Below are positions 8,395-15,695 of a stretch of DNA of 15,695 bases, in pieces. Position 1 is the first letter of the stretch; every line of letters starts with the position of its first letter. The notes beneath the pieces are model-generated. The model was not told the origin of the DNA. It saw nothing but the letters and a program-made list of their open reading frames with translations, and ran no database searches. Location: the NCBI GenBank assembly GCA_946482075.1, contig CAMLQG010000085.1, positions 1 through 15,695 on the forward strand, read 5' to 3'. The DNA comes from an uncultured Erythrobacteraceae bacterium. Its GTDB lineage: Bacteria > Pseudomonadota > Alphaproteobacteria > Sphingomonadales > Sphingomonadaceae. The translations under genes and the position numbers were made by a program.

Positions 8395-9366
8395 ATGCTG
8401 GGGTATGTCCGGGAGATGATGGACAGCGGCACAGGCAATGATGGCGAGCAGGCTCTCCGTGACGAACTCGTCGTCGCGGATGCGATGATCGATGCTGCCG
8501 TGCCGATGCTGCGCCATCTCCTGGCAAATGACGATAAATCGCTGTTCAGCGAGGAGATTGTCGCACGGGTGCGGGGCATGGGAGCCGATCTGGCCCGTCA
8601 GCTGGTCTTTGCGCTTGCCGATGCGGCAGGCGAGGAGGATCGCGATGGTTTTGCCCGGCTCCATGCGCAGGATATCGAAGAGGCGCTGCGTCAGCAGGCT
8701 GCCTTGCTGGCACATCTTCATGCAATTGCCTTGGAATGGCAGCTTGGCGAACGCCTCCAGGCACAGGAAGGGCTCGATCCGGTTCTCCCGCCTCTGGTCC
8801 AGTCGCTGGTAGCTTCATCCGAACCTTCCATGGCCAGCACGGCGATGGCCTTTCTCGCGTCGCAGGCTCGTTTCGTCCAGCAGCAGCGGCGCATGGAACT
8901 GCCGTTGAAGGAGCTTCCGGGCGACCTATTCCATATCGCCTTGCTGGCGATGCGGGCACACGTTGCCGATCTGTCCGACGACGTGGCGGCGGCCGCGGAA
9001 GAAACGTTGCGGGACGATTTCGACGAAGCGGCGACGCGTCTCGGCCTGATGTCGCGGCTCGTGACCGGCATGGGCGGCGGCTCTATCGCGGCGCTTTCCG
9101 TGAGCCATGCCGGAACGGCGATCTATCTTACCGCATTGTCCGAGATTTCCGGGCAGGATCGGGTGCTCGCCATTCTTTCCGCCAATCGGAGTCATCACGC
9201 CCGGCACGCATTGGCGTTGCGTGCTGCGGGGGTGCGGCCGGCCAACATCCGCGATCAGCTGGAGCGAATCTGCGGCGAGGCGGCGCTGGCACCGGAATTC
9301 GACCTTCTGAGCCCGGAACGCGCCAGCGCGCTTCTTTCCGCGTCGCCGGTCGGACGAGCGAGCTGA
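8395..9366 (+). CDS. DUF2336-like all-helical cytoplasmic protein
   Basis: This 323-residue protein is rich in Ala, Leu and Glu and predicted almost wholly helical, with no signal peptide or membrane segment. The pattern of repeated amphipathic helices, for example AAVPMLRHLL, EEIVARVRGMGADLARQL and FDEAATRLGLMSRLV, resembles the DUF2336 family that is widespread and functionally little known in alphaproteobacteria. A short glycine-rich turn (GMGGG) at about residue 226 precedes a region that looks like HEAT-type helices. No catalytic motif is visible. The ATG at 8395 has no good ribosome binding site; GGGAG at 8411-8415 abuts a second in-frame ATG pair at 8416 and 8419, too close to be convincing. 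It lies 13 bases after the membrane protein gene and four bases before the kinase-like gene, so co-transcription is likely. The gene is secure; the family is moderate. Confidence 0.78.
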   Translation: MLGYVREMMDSGTGNDGEQALRDELVVADAMIDAAVPMLRHLLANDDKSLFSEEIVARVRGMGADLARQLVFALADAAGEEDRDGFARLHAQDIEEALRQQAALLAHLHAIALEWQLGERLQAQEGLDPVLPPLVQSLVASSEPSMASTAMAFLASQARFVQQQRRMELPLKELPGDLFHIALLAMRAHVADLSDDVAAAAEETLRDDFDEAATRLGLMSRLVTGMGGGSIAALSVSHAGTAIYLTALSEISGQDRVLAILSANRSHHARHALALRAAGVRPANIRDQLERICGEAALAPEFDLLSPERASALLSASPVGRAS

Positions 9367-9370
9367 GATC

Positions 9371-10750
9371 GTGACAGGCATCGGAACTATCCTGGCGAGT
9401 GCGCGTAGCGATGCCGCAGATCGGTTCGTGAGCGCTGAAGAGCCGCTTGCCGGACTTCAGCTGCGCTGTGGAGGGGAACTGCCGGGCAAAATCGCGATTC
9501 CGGCCCTGCTGGAGCTCGTCGGCAAGGCGCGCAGGCTCGATCTGCGTCTCGCGCGCGCCATCCATGCGCAGGATGGGGACGAACGGGTGACGGCCTGGGT
9601 CGAGGTTTCGCCCGATCACGAGCAGGATGGAGGTTGCACGATCTGCGTCGTCAACTGGAAGTCGGTCGCGATGCCGCCGGAAGATCTCGCCGAGAATGCG
9701 CAGCGGCGCGGTTTCATCGACCGCCATCTTGCGGAGCTCAGCGCGCGGCTCGACCCGCAGCAACGTATCCTCGCCGTGATGGGCGATGCGCCCGATCTCG
9801 CGGATCTGGTCGGCAGGATGACCGACGCCGTCGGCCGGCCTTGGACCGATCTGATCGAGATCCCCGGCAGCAGCCATCGTCAGCCGCTGCATTGGCGCCT
9901 GCTCGACGGCGCGACGGTAGCCCTGCCCGGATCGGAGAGGAACTGGAAAGTCAGCCTTATCCCGCTCGGCGCGCCGGAGGTGGGCAGCGCCGGTTTCGAA
10001 TTGCATCTGCTGGCGGATCAGCCGCCCCCTTTGGCTGCGGCCGTGGCCATCGGGGCCCAGCAGGCAAGCTATCTCGAGAAGATGGCGATCGGGCGCGAAG
10101 TCGCGCCGATCCTGCGCCAGCCCATCGCGCGCATCATCGCCAATGCCGAGACGATCCGCACGCGGATGGCCGGGCCGTTGGCGGAGGACTACAGCAATTA
10201 CGCCGCGGATATCGCGACGGCCGGAGAACATCTCCTGGCCCTGATCGATGATCTGGCCGATCTCGAAGTGGTCGAAGCAGCCACGTTCTCCACCGCGCCC
10301 GATCGGATCGAGCTGGGCGATGTCGCGCGCCGGGCAGCGGGTATCCTGGGCGTCCGTGCCCAAGAGAAGGACATGGTCATCGATACGCCGTCCGAGGAGG
10401 CCCAGGTGCCCGCGATCGGCGAGTTCCGCCGGGTTCTCCAAGTGATGATCAATCTTGTAGGCAATGCGATCCGCTATGCCCCGAACGGATCCCGGATCAC
10501 GATCAGCGTGACTGGGCAGGACGGGCGCTCGCGGATCAGCGTGGCGGATGAAGGGCCGGGCCTGTCGGAAGAGCAGCAGGGAGTGATTTTCGAGAAGTTC
10601 GAGCGGCTCGGCCGCACGGGCGATGGCGGCTCGGGCCTCGGGCTCTACATCTCGCGGCGCCTGGCCCTTGCAATGGGCGGAGAACTGTCGGTCGCGAGCA
10701 CGCCGGGCGCGGGCGCCTGCTTCACGCTCGAATTGCCGACGACGGTCTGA
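9371..10750 (+). CDS. Soluble histidine-kinase-like protein with Pro in place of the phospho-accepting His
   Basis: This is a 459-residue protein without membrane helices, so cytoplasmic. Residues 1-225 look like one or two PAS-type sensing domains (an antiparallel-strand stretch near 72-98 and another near 174-213). A DHp helical hairpin spans about 235-305: the H-box position reads A-P-I-L-R-Q-P-I (245-252), aligning with S-H-E-L-R-T-P-L, so the phospho-accepting His is Pro246 and the Glu after it is Ile. The second helix is regular (HLLALIDDLADLE). The ATPase domain is intact: N-box Asn365 in NLVGNAIRYAP, G1 box DEGPG at 393-397, F-box-like FEKFERLG at 407-414 and G2 GGSGLGL at 419-425. 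It should bind ATP but cannot autophosphorylate normally, and the E-x-x-T/N phosphatase motif is also lost. The start is GTG at 9371, four bases after the previous gene. It is like DivL in principle (altered His) but not in layout. Confidence 0.88.
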   Translation: MTGIGTILASARSDAADRFVSAEEPLAGLQLRCGGELPGKIAIPALLELVGKARRLDLRLARAIHAQDGDERVTAWVEVSPDHEQDGGCTICVVNWKSVAMPPEDLAENAQRRGFIDRHLAELSARLDPQQRILAVMGDAPDLADLVGRMTDAVGRPWTDLIEIPGSSHRQPLHWRLLDGATVALPGSERNWKVSLIPLGAPEVGSAGFELHLLADQPPPLAAAVAIGAQQASYLEKMAIGREVAPILRQPIARIIANAETIRTRMAGPLAEDYSNYAADIATAGEHLLALIDDLADLEVVEAATFSTAPDRIELGDVARRAAGILGVRAQEKDMVIDTPSEEAQVPAIGEFRRVLQVMINLVGNAIRYAPNGSRITISVTGQDGRSRISVADEGPGLSEEQQGVIFEKFERLGRTGDGGSGLGLYISRRLALAMGGELSVASTPGAGACFTLELPTTV

Positions 10751-10758
10751 CGCGTCAG
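10747..10758. other. Perfect 12-base palindrome over two convergent stop codons
   Basis: CTGACGCGTCAG contains the TGA of the kinase-like gene on the + strand and the TGA of the small membrane gene on the minus strand, placed symmetrically, with only four bases between the genes. As a hairpin it would be a four-base stem with a four-base loop, too weak for a terminator by itself and with no T run. Confidence 0.4.
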
Positions 10759-10949
10759 CTGCGTTTCCCGGCCCGCCAGAACAGCAGAATACCGAGCGCG
10801 AGCGTGATGCCGCCATAAAACGCCCATTGGCGCTGATCGAGCATGAAGCTTTCGACCGGCCACATGACCAGGCCCAGGCCTTGCAGCATCCACAACCCGC
10901 CGGAAAGGATCAAGGCGAGCCCCGCCACCTGGAGCAGGAAGCGAAGCAT
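10755..10949 (-). CDS. Small two-helix membrane protein, unknown function
   Basis: This 64-residue protein has hydrophobic helices at about residues 4-30 and 43-60, joined by a short loop (about MWPVESFMLDQRQ) and ending in a basic RAGKRS tail. That order suggests the small inner-membrane proteins that accompany metabolic genes in sphingomonads. No family or function is recognised. The ATG at 10949 has GAGGG just upstream on its strand, with a short spacing. It lies 14 bases after gltA on the same strand, so it is probably the last gene of the gltX-gltA transcript, and it converges with the kinase-like gene after a four-base gap. Overlapping longer frames on the other strand do not show a membrane or family pattern, which supports this one as the gene. 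Confidence 0.7.
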   Translation of the reverse strand: MLRFLLQVAGLALILSGGLWMLQGLGLVMWPVESFMLDQRQWAFYGGITLALGILLFWRAGKRS

Positions 10950-10963
10950 CGCCCTCTATCCCG

Positions 10964-12250
10964 TCAGCGCTGGCCGATCGGCACGTAGTCGCGCTGCGTC
11001 GGGCCGGTATAGAGCTGGCGCGGACGGCCGATGCGCTGGCCGGGATCGGAGATCATCTCGTTCCACTGCGCGACCCAGCCCACCGTGCGGGCGAGCGCGA
11101 AGAGCGCGGTGAACATGGTGGTCGGGAAGCCGATCGCCGAGAGGATCACGCCGGAATAGAAGTCCACATTCGGGAATAGCTTCTTCTCGACGAAATAATC
11201 GTCGCTCAGCGCCAGCTCTTCGAGCCGTAGCGCGGTCTCGAACACGGGATCGTTGACCTTCAGCGCGTCGAACACTTCACGGACCGTCTTCTGCATCACG
11301 GTCGCACGCGGATCGTAGTTCTTGTAGACGCGGTGGCCGAAGCCCATCAGGCGGAACGGATCGTTCTTGTCCTTCGCGCGCTCGATATAATGCGGGATGC
11401 GATCGGGCGTGCCGATCTCGCGCAGCATATTGAGCGCGGCTTCGTTGGCGCCGCCATGCGCCGGGCCCCACAGGCAGGCGATGCCGGCCGCGATGCAGGC
11501 GAAGGGGTTCGCGCCAGACGAGCCGGCGAGACGCACGGTCGAGGTCGATGCATTCTGCTCGTGATCGGCATGGAGGATGAAGATCCGGTCCATCGCGCGT
11601 TCGACCGCGGGGTGCAGTTCATAGGGCTCGGCCGGAACGCCGAAAGTCATGCGCAGGAAGTTGCCCGTGTAAGACAGCGAATTGTCCGGGTAGAGGAAAG
11701 GCTGGCCCACCGAATATTTGTAGGCCATCGCCGCGATCGTCGGCATCTTCGCGATGAGGCGGTGCGAGCTGATCTTGCGATGTTCCGGATCGGAGATGTC
11801 GGTGCTGTCGTGATAGAACGCGGACAGCGCGCCGACCACGCCGCACATGATGGCCATCGGATGCGCGTCGCGGCGGAAGCCGCGATAGAATTGCGCGAGC
11901 TGCTCATGCAGCATCGTGTGGCGCGAAATCGTGCGGCTGAAATCGTCAAGCTCGCCGCCGGAAGGCAGCTCGCCGTTCAGCAGCAGGTAGCAGACTTCCA
12001 TGAAGCTGGAATGTTCCGCCAGCTGGCCGATGGGATAACCGCGATGCAGCAGGATGCCTTCGTCGCCGTCGATATAGGTCAGGGCGCTTTCGCAGCTCGC
12101 CGTCGACGTGAAGCCGGGGTCGAAGGTGAACATGTCCGTTTGGCCATAGAGCTTCCGGATGTCGATGACGTCAGGACCGACGCTTCCCTTCAGGACGGCG
12201 TATTCATAATCCTTGCCGGCAGCGCTCAGCTTCACCTGGTTTTCAGCCAA
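10964..12250 (-). CDS. gltA: Citrate synthase, type II
   Basis: The enzyme condenses oxaloacetate with acetyl-CoA to citrate, the entry step of the TCA cycle. The 428-residue length and the N-terminal extra domain (residues 1-60, with [19 protein letters not shown] at about 56-74) fit the hexameric, NADH-responsive type of Gram-negative bacteria; the NADH effect is family knowledge. The catalytic triad is visible: His265 in PAHGGANE, His306 in [14 protein letters not shown] and Asp363 in NVDFYSG, at almost the E. coli numbers. [14 protein letters not shown] at 227-240 is the second conserved block. The start is TTG at 12250, decided by AAGGAG (12258-12263) seven bases before it; no ATG is nearby and the product then begins at the usual family N-terminus. 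It follows gltX by 11 bases, so the two are co-transcribed. Identification is secure. Confidence 0.96.
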   Translation of the reverse strand: MAENQVKLSAAGKDYEYAVLKGSVGPDVIDIRKLYGQTDMFTFDPGFTSTASCESALTYIDGDEGILLHRGYPIGQLAEHSSFMEVCYLLLNGELPSGGELDDFSRTISRHTMLHEQLAQFYRGFRRDAHPMAIMCGVVGALSAFYHDSTDISDPEHRKISSHRLIAKMPTIAAMAYKYSVGQPFLYPDNSLSYTGNFLRMTFGVPAEPYELHPAVERAMDRIFILHADHEQNASTSTVRLAGSSGANPFACIAAGIACLWGPAHGGANEAALNMLREIGTPDRIPHYIERAKDKNDPFRLMGFGHRVYKNYDPRATVMQKTVREVFDALKVNDPVFETALRLEELALSDDYFVEKKLFPNVDFYSGVILSAIGFPTTMFTALFALARTVGWVAQWNEMISDPGQRIGRPRQLYTGPTQRDYVPIGQR

Positions 12251-12257
12251 CTGCGAT

Positions 12258-12263
12258 CTCCTT
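12258..12263 (-). promoter_or_regulatory. Strong Shine-Dalgarno AAGGAG of gltA
   Basis: On the minus strand AAGGAG lies seven bases before the TTG at 12250 and overlaps the TAA stop of gltX (12262-12264). It justifies the rare start codon and suggests that ribosomes finishing gltX help start gltA. Confidence 0.75.
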
Positions 12264-13701
12264 ATAGAGTTTCTTGCTCGCCCGAAGTTACAGCCTGCGC
12301 GGCGATCCGCGCCAGGCTCTCCTCCCTCCCGAGCAGAACCAACACATCGAAAATGCCAGGCGAGGTCGTTTGCCCCGTCAACGCCGCGCGAAGCGGCTGT
12401 GCGAGCTTGCCCAAGCCAAGCTCGAGCTCACCTGCCATTGCTTTGAGACTGGCTTCCAAATTTTCGGTTGTCCAGTCATTTTCCCGGTCCAAACGAACCG
12501 TGATTTGCCCCAACAGCCGCCTTGCGTCGGCAGTCAAAAGGTTACTCGCCTGTTCGGAAAGTTCCAGCGGACGCTTCCGGAAGAGGAAGCCGGCACTGTC
12601 GGCGAGTTCGTTGAGATCCTTGGCGCGCGGCTTCAGCGCGGGCATCGCGCGTTCGAGCAGCGATCTGTCCGCATTTGCACCGATTTTGTCCGCCACCAGC
12701 GCGGCCAGGCGCGCATTGCCGGCTTCGCGGATATAGTGGCCGTTGAGGTTCTGGAGCTTGGCCAGATCGAAGCGCGAAGGGCTCTTGCCCACGCCGCTCA
12801 GATCGAACAGTTCGATCGCCTCTTCGCGTGCGATCGTCTCGCGATCGCCATAACCCCAGCCTAGGCGCAGCAGGTAGTTGGACAGCGCTTCCGGCAGGAT
12901 GCCCATTTCATCGCGATAGGCTTCCACGCCCAGAGCGCCGTGCCGCTTCGAAAGCTTCGCTCCGTCCGCGCCGTGGATCAGCGGGATATGGGCATAGACC
13001 GGATCATCCCAGCCGCCTTCGATGGCGTTCATGGCGCGCATGATGGGCAGCTGGCGGAAGGCGTTGTTCAAGTGGTCGTCGCCGCGCACGACATGCGTCA
13101 CGCCCATGTCGTGATCGTCGACCACCACGGCGAGCATATAGGTCGGTGTGCCGTCCGAGCGGAGCAGGATGTAATCGTCGAGCTCGCTATTCTGGACCGT
13201 GACGATACCCTGAACCGCGTCATGGATCACCGTCTCGCCTTCCTGCGGCGTTTTCAGGCGGATTACGAAGGGCGCGCCCGGGGGGGCATCCGATGGATCG
13301 CGGTGGCGCCAGCGTCCGTCATAGCGCAGCGGCTGCCTGGCGGCGCGCTGTGCGGCGCGCATTTCCTCCAGCTCCGCGGCAGTGGCGTAACACCGATAGG
13401 CATGGCCATGTTCCAGCAGGATCTGTGCGACTTCCGCGTGGCGGGCGCCGCGTTCCGACTGAAACACCGGCGCTTCGTCGTAATCGAGCCCCAGCCAGGC
13501 AAGCCCGTCGATGATCGCGTCGATCGCTTCCTGGGTGGAACGCGCGCGGTCGGTATCTTCGATGCGGAGCAGCGCCTTGCCGCCGTGATGGCGCGCGTAA
13601 AGCCAGTTGAACAGCGCGGTACGCGCACCGCCGATATGCAGAAAGCCCGTCGGCGACGGAGCAAAGCGCGTCACGACCTGCCTGTCGCTATCGCTTGCCA
13701 T
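12262..13701 (-). CDS. gltX: Glutamate--tRNA ligase
   Basis: This class I aminoacyl-tRNA synthetase charges tRNA-Glu in the cytoplasm. It has 479 residues, the usual size. The N-terminal catalytic domain has the HIGH-type motif as HIGG at residues 22-25 in [28 protein letters not shown] at 44-51, [10 protein letters not shown] at 204-213 and the KMSKS-type motif as KLSKR at 249-253. The helical anticodon-binding domain ends in a [20 protein letters not shown] segment. The ATG at 13701 has AGGAAG about nine bases upstream (13711-13716). Only 37 bases separate it from the divergent comEC. Alphaproteobacteria often carry a second gltX-like gene and may form Gln-tRNA through GatCAB; from this sequence alone I cannot say whether this copy also charges tRNA-Gln. 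It heads the gltX-gltA-small membrane protein run. Confidence 0.96.
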   Translation of the reverse strand: MASDSDRQVVTRFAPSPTGFLHIGGARTALFNWLYARHHGGKALLRIEDTDRARSTQEAIDAIIDGLAWLGLDYDEAPVFQSERGARHAEVAQILLEHGHAYRCYATAAELEEMRAAQRAARQPLRYDGRWRHRDPSDAPPGAPFVIRLKTPQEGETVIHDAVQGIVTVQNSELDDYILLRSDGTPTYMLAVVVDDHDMGVTHVVRGDDHLNNAFRQLPIMRAMNAIEGGWDDPVYAHIPLIHGADGAKLSKRHGALGVEAYRDEMGILPEALSNYLLRLGWGYGDRETIAREEAIELFDLSGVGKSPSRFDLAKLQNLNGHYIREAGNARLAALVADKIGANADRSLLERAMPALKPRAKDLNELADSAGFLFRKRPLELSEQASNLLTADARRLLGQITVRLDRENDWTTENLEASLKAMAGELELGLGKLAQPLRAALTGQTTSPGIFDVLVLLGREESLARIAAQAVTSGEQETL

Positions 13702-13738
13702 AATCTTCCGCTTCCTTTCCTATCGCGACCGGCCCGAC

Positions 13739-15695
13739 ATGACCGACAACCCCATTCCCCATGTCCCGTTGATCGGCGATCAAGCAGGATTGGATGCTGC
13801 GTTGCAGCGCCAATGGCGAAACCGCGCGCGCTTGTCCAGCATGGGCGACGTGGCCGAGCGTTTTCTCGAGAGCGCCGGCTTCGATCGCGGGCCTTGGCTT
13901 GCCGTGGCGTTCATGACGGGCATCGGCCTGTGGTTCCGGCTGCCCGCGCCGGCACACTGGATCGCCGCGGTGCTCGGCGCGTTGCTGCTGGCCGCTGTCG
14001 CCCAGCTCGTCTGGCGGAACAGGGAAGGGCGCAGCCGCCAGCTGATGGCCGTGACCAGCGTCTGCATCATGATCGCGGCCGGCCTCGCCGTTGCCTGGGC
14101 ACGTTCGGCGATCGCGGGGACGGAGCCTATCGCACGGCCATTGGCGGGCCAGTTCGAAGCGCGGATCATCGATCGTATCGAACAGCCGGCGCAGGATCGT
14201 GTGCGGCTCGTCGTCATCACGCGCGAGCCGGAGACCGAACGCGCGATCAGAGTCCGCCTCAACGTTCCGCTTGCGGGCGATCGGCCGGAACTGTCGGAAG
14301 GCGCGCTCATTCGCTTGCGCGCGCGCCTGATGCCGCCGGCGCCGCCCATGCTGCCGGGCTCCTACGATTTCGCTCGCGCGGCATGGTTCACGGGACTCGC
14401 CGCGACGGGCAGCGCGATCGGGCCGATCACCATCGTCGATCCCGCGAAAGCGCCGACGGGGCTCGCCAATCTGCGCGAGCGGCTTTCGGCGCATGTGCGC
14501 AGCCAGCTGGGCGGTTCGCCGGGCACGATCGCGGCTGCCTTCGCGAGCGGGGACCGCGGCGCGATCGCCCAGGATGACGAGGACGCCATGCGCGATGCAG
14601 GCCTCACCCATCTGCTGTCGATCAGCGGGTTGCATGTCAGCGCGCTCATCGCGGCGGCCTATCTGCTGTCGATCAGGCTTCTCGCGCTGTGGCCCTGGCT
14701 GGCCCTGCGCGTGCGGCTGCCGCTGATCGCGGCCGGCATCGGGGCGCTGGCGGGGGTGGGCTACACGCTGCTGACCGGAGCGGAAGTGCCGACGATAAGA
14801 AGCTGCGTCGCCGCGATCCTTGTCCTGCTGGCGCTGGGGCTGGGGCGCGAGCCGCTGTCGTTGCGGATGGTGGCGGTGGCGGCGCTGTTCGTCCTGCTGC
14901 TCTGGCCCGAGTCGCTGGTCGGGCCGAGCTTCCAGATGAGCTTCGCTGCCGTGATCGCGATTGTCGCGATCCACGGCTGCGCACCCGTTCGAGGGTTCCT
15001 GGAACCGCGCGAGGAAAGCGCCTTGGTCAGGGCGGGACGGCATGTCGTGATGCTGCTGGCGACGGGCGTGGCGATCGAGCTGGCGCTGATGCCGATCGGC
15101 CTGTTCCACTTTCATCGCGCCGGCGTCTATGGCGCGCTGGCCAATGTGATCGCGATCCCGTTGACTACCTTCATTTCCATGCCGCTGATCGCCATCGCGC
15201 TGCTGCTGGACCTTCTCGGGGCGGGCGGTCCGGCATGGTGGCTGGTCGGCAAGTCGCTCGAGGCGCTGTTGGCGCTTGCTCATTGGACGGCCGCGCAGCC
15301 CGGAGCGGTGACGCGCCTGCCGCCGATGGGGGAGGGCGCCTTCGTGCTGTGCGTCGCCGGCGGCCTCTGGCTGGCGCTGTGGCGCGGACGGGGGCGCCTG
15401 ATCGGGCTGGTGCCGGCAGCGATCGGCGCGCTGCTGATGATGGCGCAGCCGGTGCCGGATATCCTCGTGTCGGGGGACGGGCGGCATGTCGGCATCACCG
15501 ATCAGGGCGAGCGGCTCCTGGTCCTGCGTGACAGCCGATCCGATTTCGCCCGCGAGAACCTGCTGGAAAGTGCCGGCATGGCCGGCGATCCGGTACCCTT
15601 GGCCCAATGGCCCGGCGCGCAATGCAGCCCGGATTTCTGCACGCTCGCGCTTACTCGCGGCGGGCGGGGCTGGCATGTGCTGATGGCCCGCAGCC
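13739..15695 (+). CDS. comEC: ComEC/Rec2 family competence protein (3' end outside window)
   Basis: ComEC is the inner-membrane channel that brings single-stranded DNA into the cytoplasm during transformation. The frame is open from ATG 13739 to the right edge: 652 residues seen. Layout: a cytoplasmic N-terminus (1-50), membrane helices at about 53-120, a DUF4131-type beta domain at about 130-235 ending near PGSYDFARAAWF (206-217), then the competence domain with the hallmark MRDAGLTHLLSISGLHVS at 284-301, EVPTIRSCVAAI further on and SFQMSFAAVIAI. After the last helix the tail (from about VSGDGRHVGI) is a short domain with a C-x5-C pair, QCSPDFC, not a metallo-beta-lactamase fold; that agrees with my memory of alphaproteobacterial ComEC. 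No good Shine-Dalgarno precedes the ATG; an internal ATG at 13841 is the alternative. It is divergent from gltX. Confidence 0.92.
   Translation, partial: MTDNPIPHVPLIGDQAGLDAALQRQWRNRARLSSMGDVAERFLESAGFDRGPWLAVAFMTGIGLWFRLPAPAHWIAAVLGALLLAAVAQLVWRNREGRSRQLMAVTSVCIMIAAGLAVAWARSAIAGTEPIARPLAGQFEARIIDRIEQPAQDRVRLVVITREPETERAIRVRLNVPLAGDRPELSEGALIRLRARLMPPAPPMLPGSYDFARAAWFTGLAATGSAIGPITIVDPAKAPTGLANLRERLSAHVRSQLGGSPGTIAAAFASGDRGAIAQDDEDAMRDAGLTHLLSISGLHVSALIAAAYLLSIRLLALWPWLALRVRLPLIAAGIGALAGVGYTLLTGAEVPTIRSCVAAILVLLALGLGREPLSLRMVAVAALFVLLLWPESLVGPSFQMSFAAVIAIVAIHGCAPVRGFLEPREESALVRAGRHVVMLLATGVAIELALMPIGLFHFHRAGVYGALANVIAIPLTTFISMPLIAIALLLDLLGAGGPAWWLVGKSLEALLALAHWTAAQPGAVTRLPPMGEGAFVLCVAGGLWLALWRGRGRLIGLVPAAIGALLMMAQPVPDILVSGDGRHVGITDQGERLLVLRDSRSDFARENLLESAGMAGDPVPLAQWPGAQCSPDFCTLALTRGGRGWHVLMARS

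Noticed and set aside
9128..10816. Minus-strand 562-codon open frame opposite the DUF2336-like and kinase-like genes
   Set aside because: It runs across two genes with good frames and motifs and encodes a low-complexity Arg/Asp/His-rich product.
12940..14577. Plus-strand 545-codon open frame across gltX and comEC
   Set aside because: It crosses the divergent gene boundary and is out of frame with ComEC; its composition is that of a shadow frame.
13688..15676. Minus-strand 662-codon open frame opposite comEC
   Set aside because: Its product is dominated by Arg, Gln, Asp and His with no domain pattern, as expected from the antisense of a GC-rich membrane gene; the + strand shows clear ComEC motifs.

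Overview
The window is ordinary GC-rich alphaproteobacterial chromosome, most likely from the order Sphingomonadales. This rests on gene order (nuoN-birA-coaX-rnj-DUF1467; gltX-gltA divergent from comEC), on a ComEC without a visible nuclease-like C-terminal domain, and on family membership. No 16S rRNA or other definitive marker is present, so the order is an inference. I see no mobile element, CRISPR array, rRNA or tRNA. Every gap between genes is under 80 bases.

Left block (2-4229, + strand): the 3' end of nuoN (respiratory complex I), then birA (biotin ligase), coaX (type III pantothenate kinase), rnj (ribonuclease J) and a small DUF1467 membrane protein. The genes overlap or lie within about 15 bases, so they look like one operon running on from the nuo cluster.

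Middle block (4256-10750): this is the least understood part. A minus-strand gene encodes an 825-residue protein with two N-terminal membrane helices, a long coiled coil and a compact C-terminal region, an architecture like the Caulobacter polarity protein TipN. Fourteen bases away, four genes run divergently on the + strand: a small Hpt-like protein, a membrane protein with a soluble N-terminal domain, a DUF2336-like helical protein and a soluble histidine-kinase-like protein. The Hpt-like protein has Leu, and the kinase-like protein has Pro, where the phosphorylated histidine should be, although the kinase ATP-binding motifs are intact. Two TTAACC-containing sites that resemble CtrA boxes lie at gene starts in this block. 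The locus is a candidate for an undescribed, histidine-less signalling or polarity module; this is inference.

Right block (10755-15695): on the minus strand gltX, gltA (TTG start with a strong Shine-Dalgarno sequence) and a 64-residue membrane protein form a likely operon. comEC is divergent from gltX and runs off the right edge. The kinase-like gene and the small membrane protein gene converge with only four bases between them, inside a perfect 12-base palindrome.
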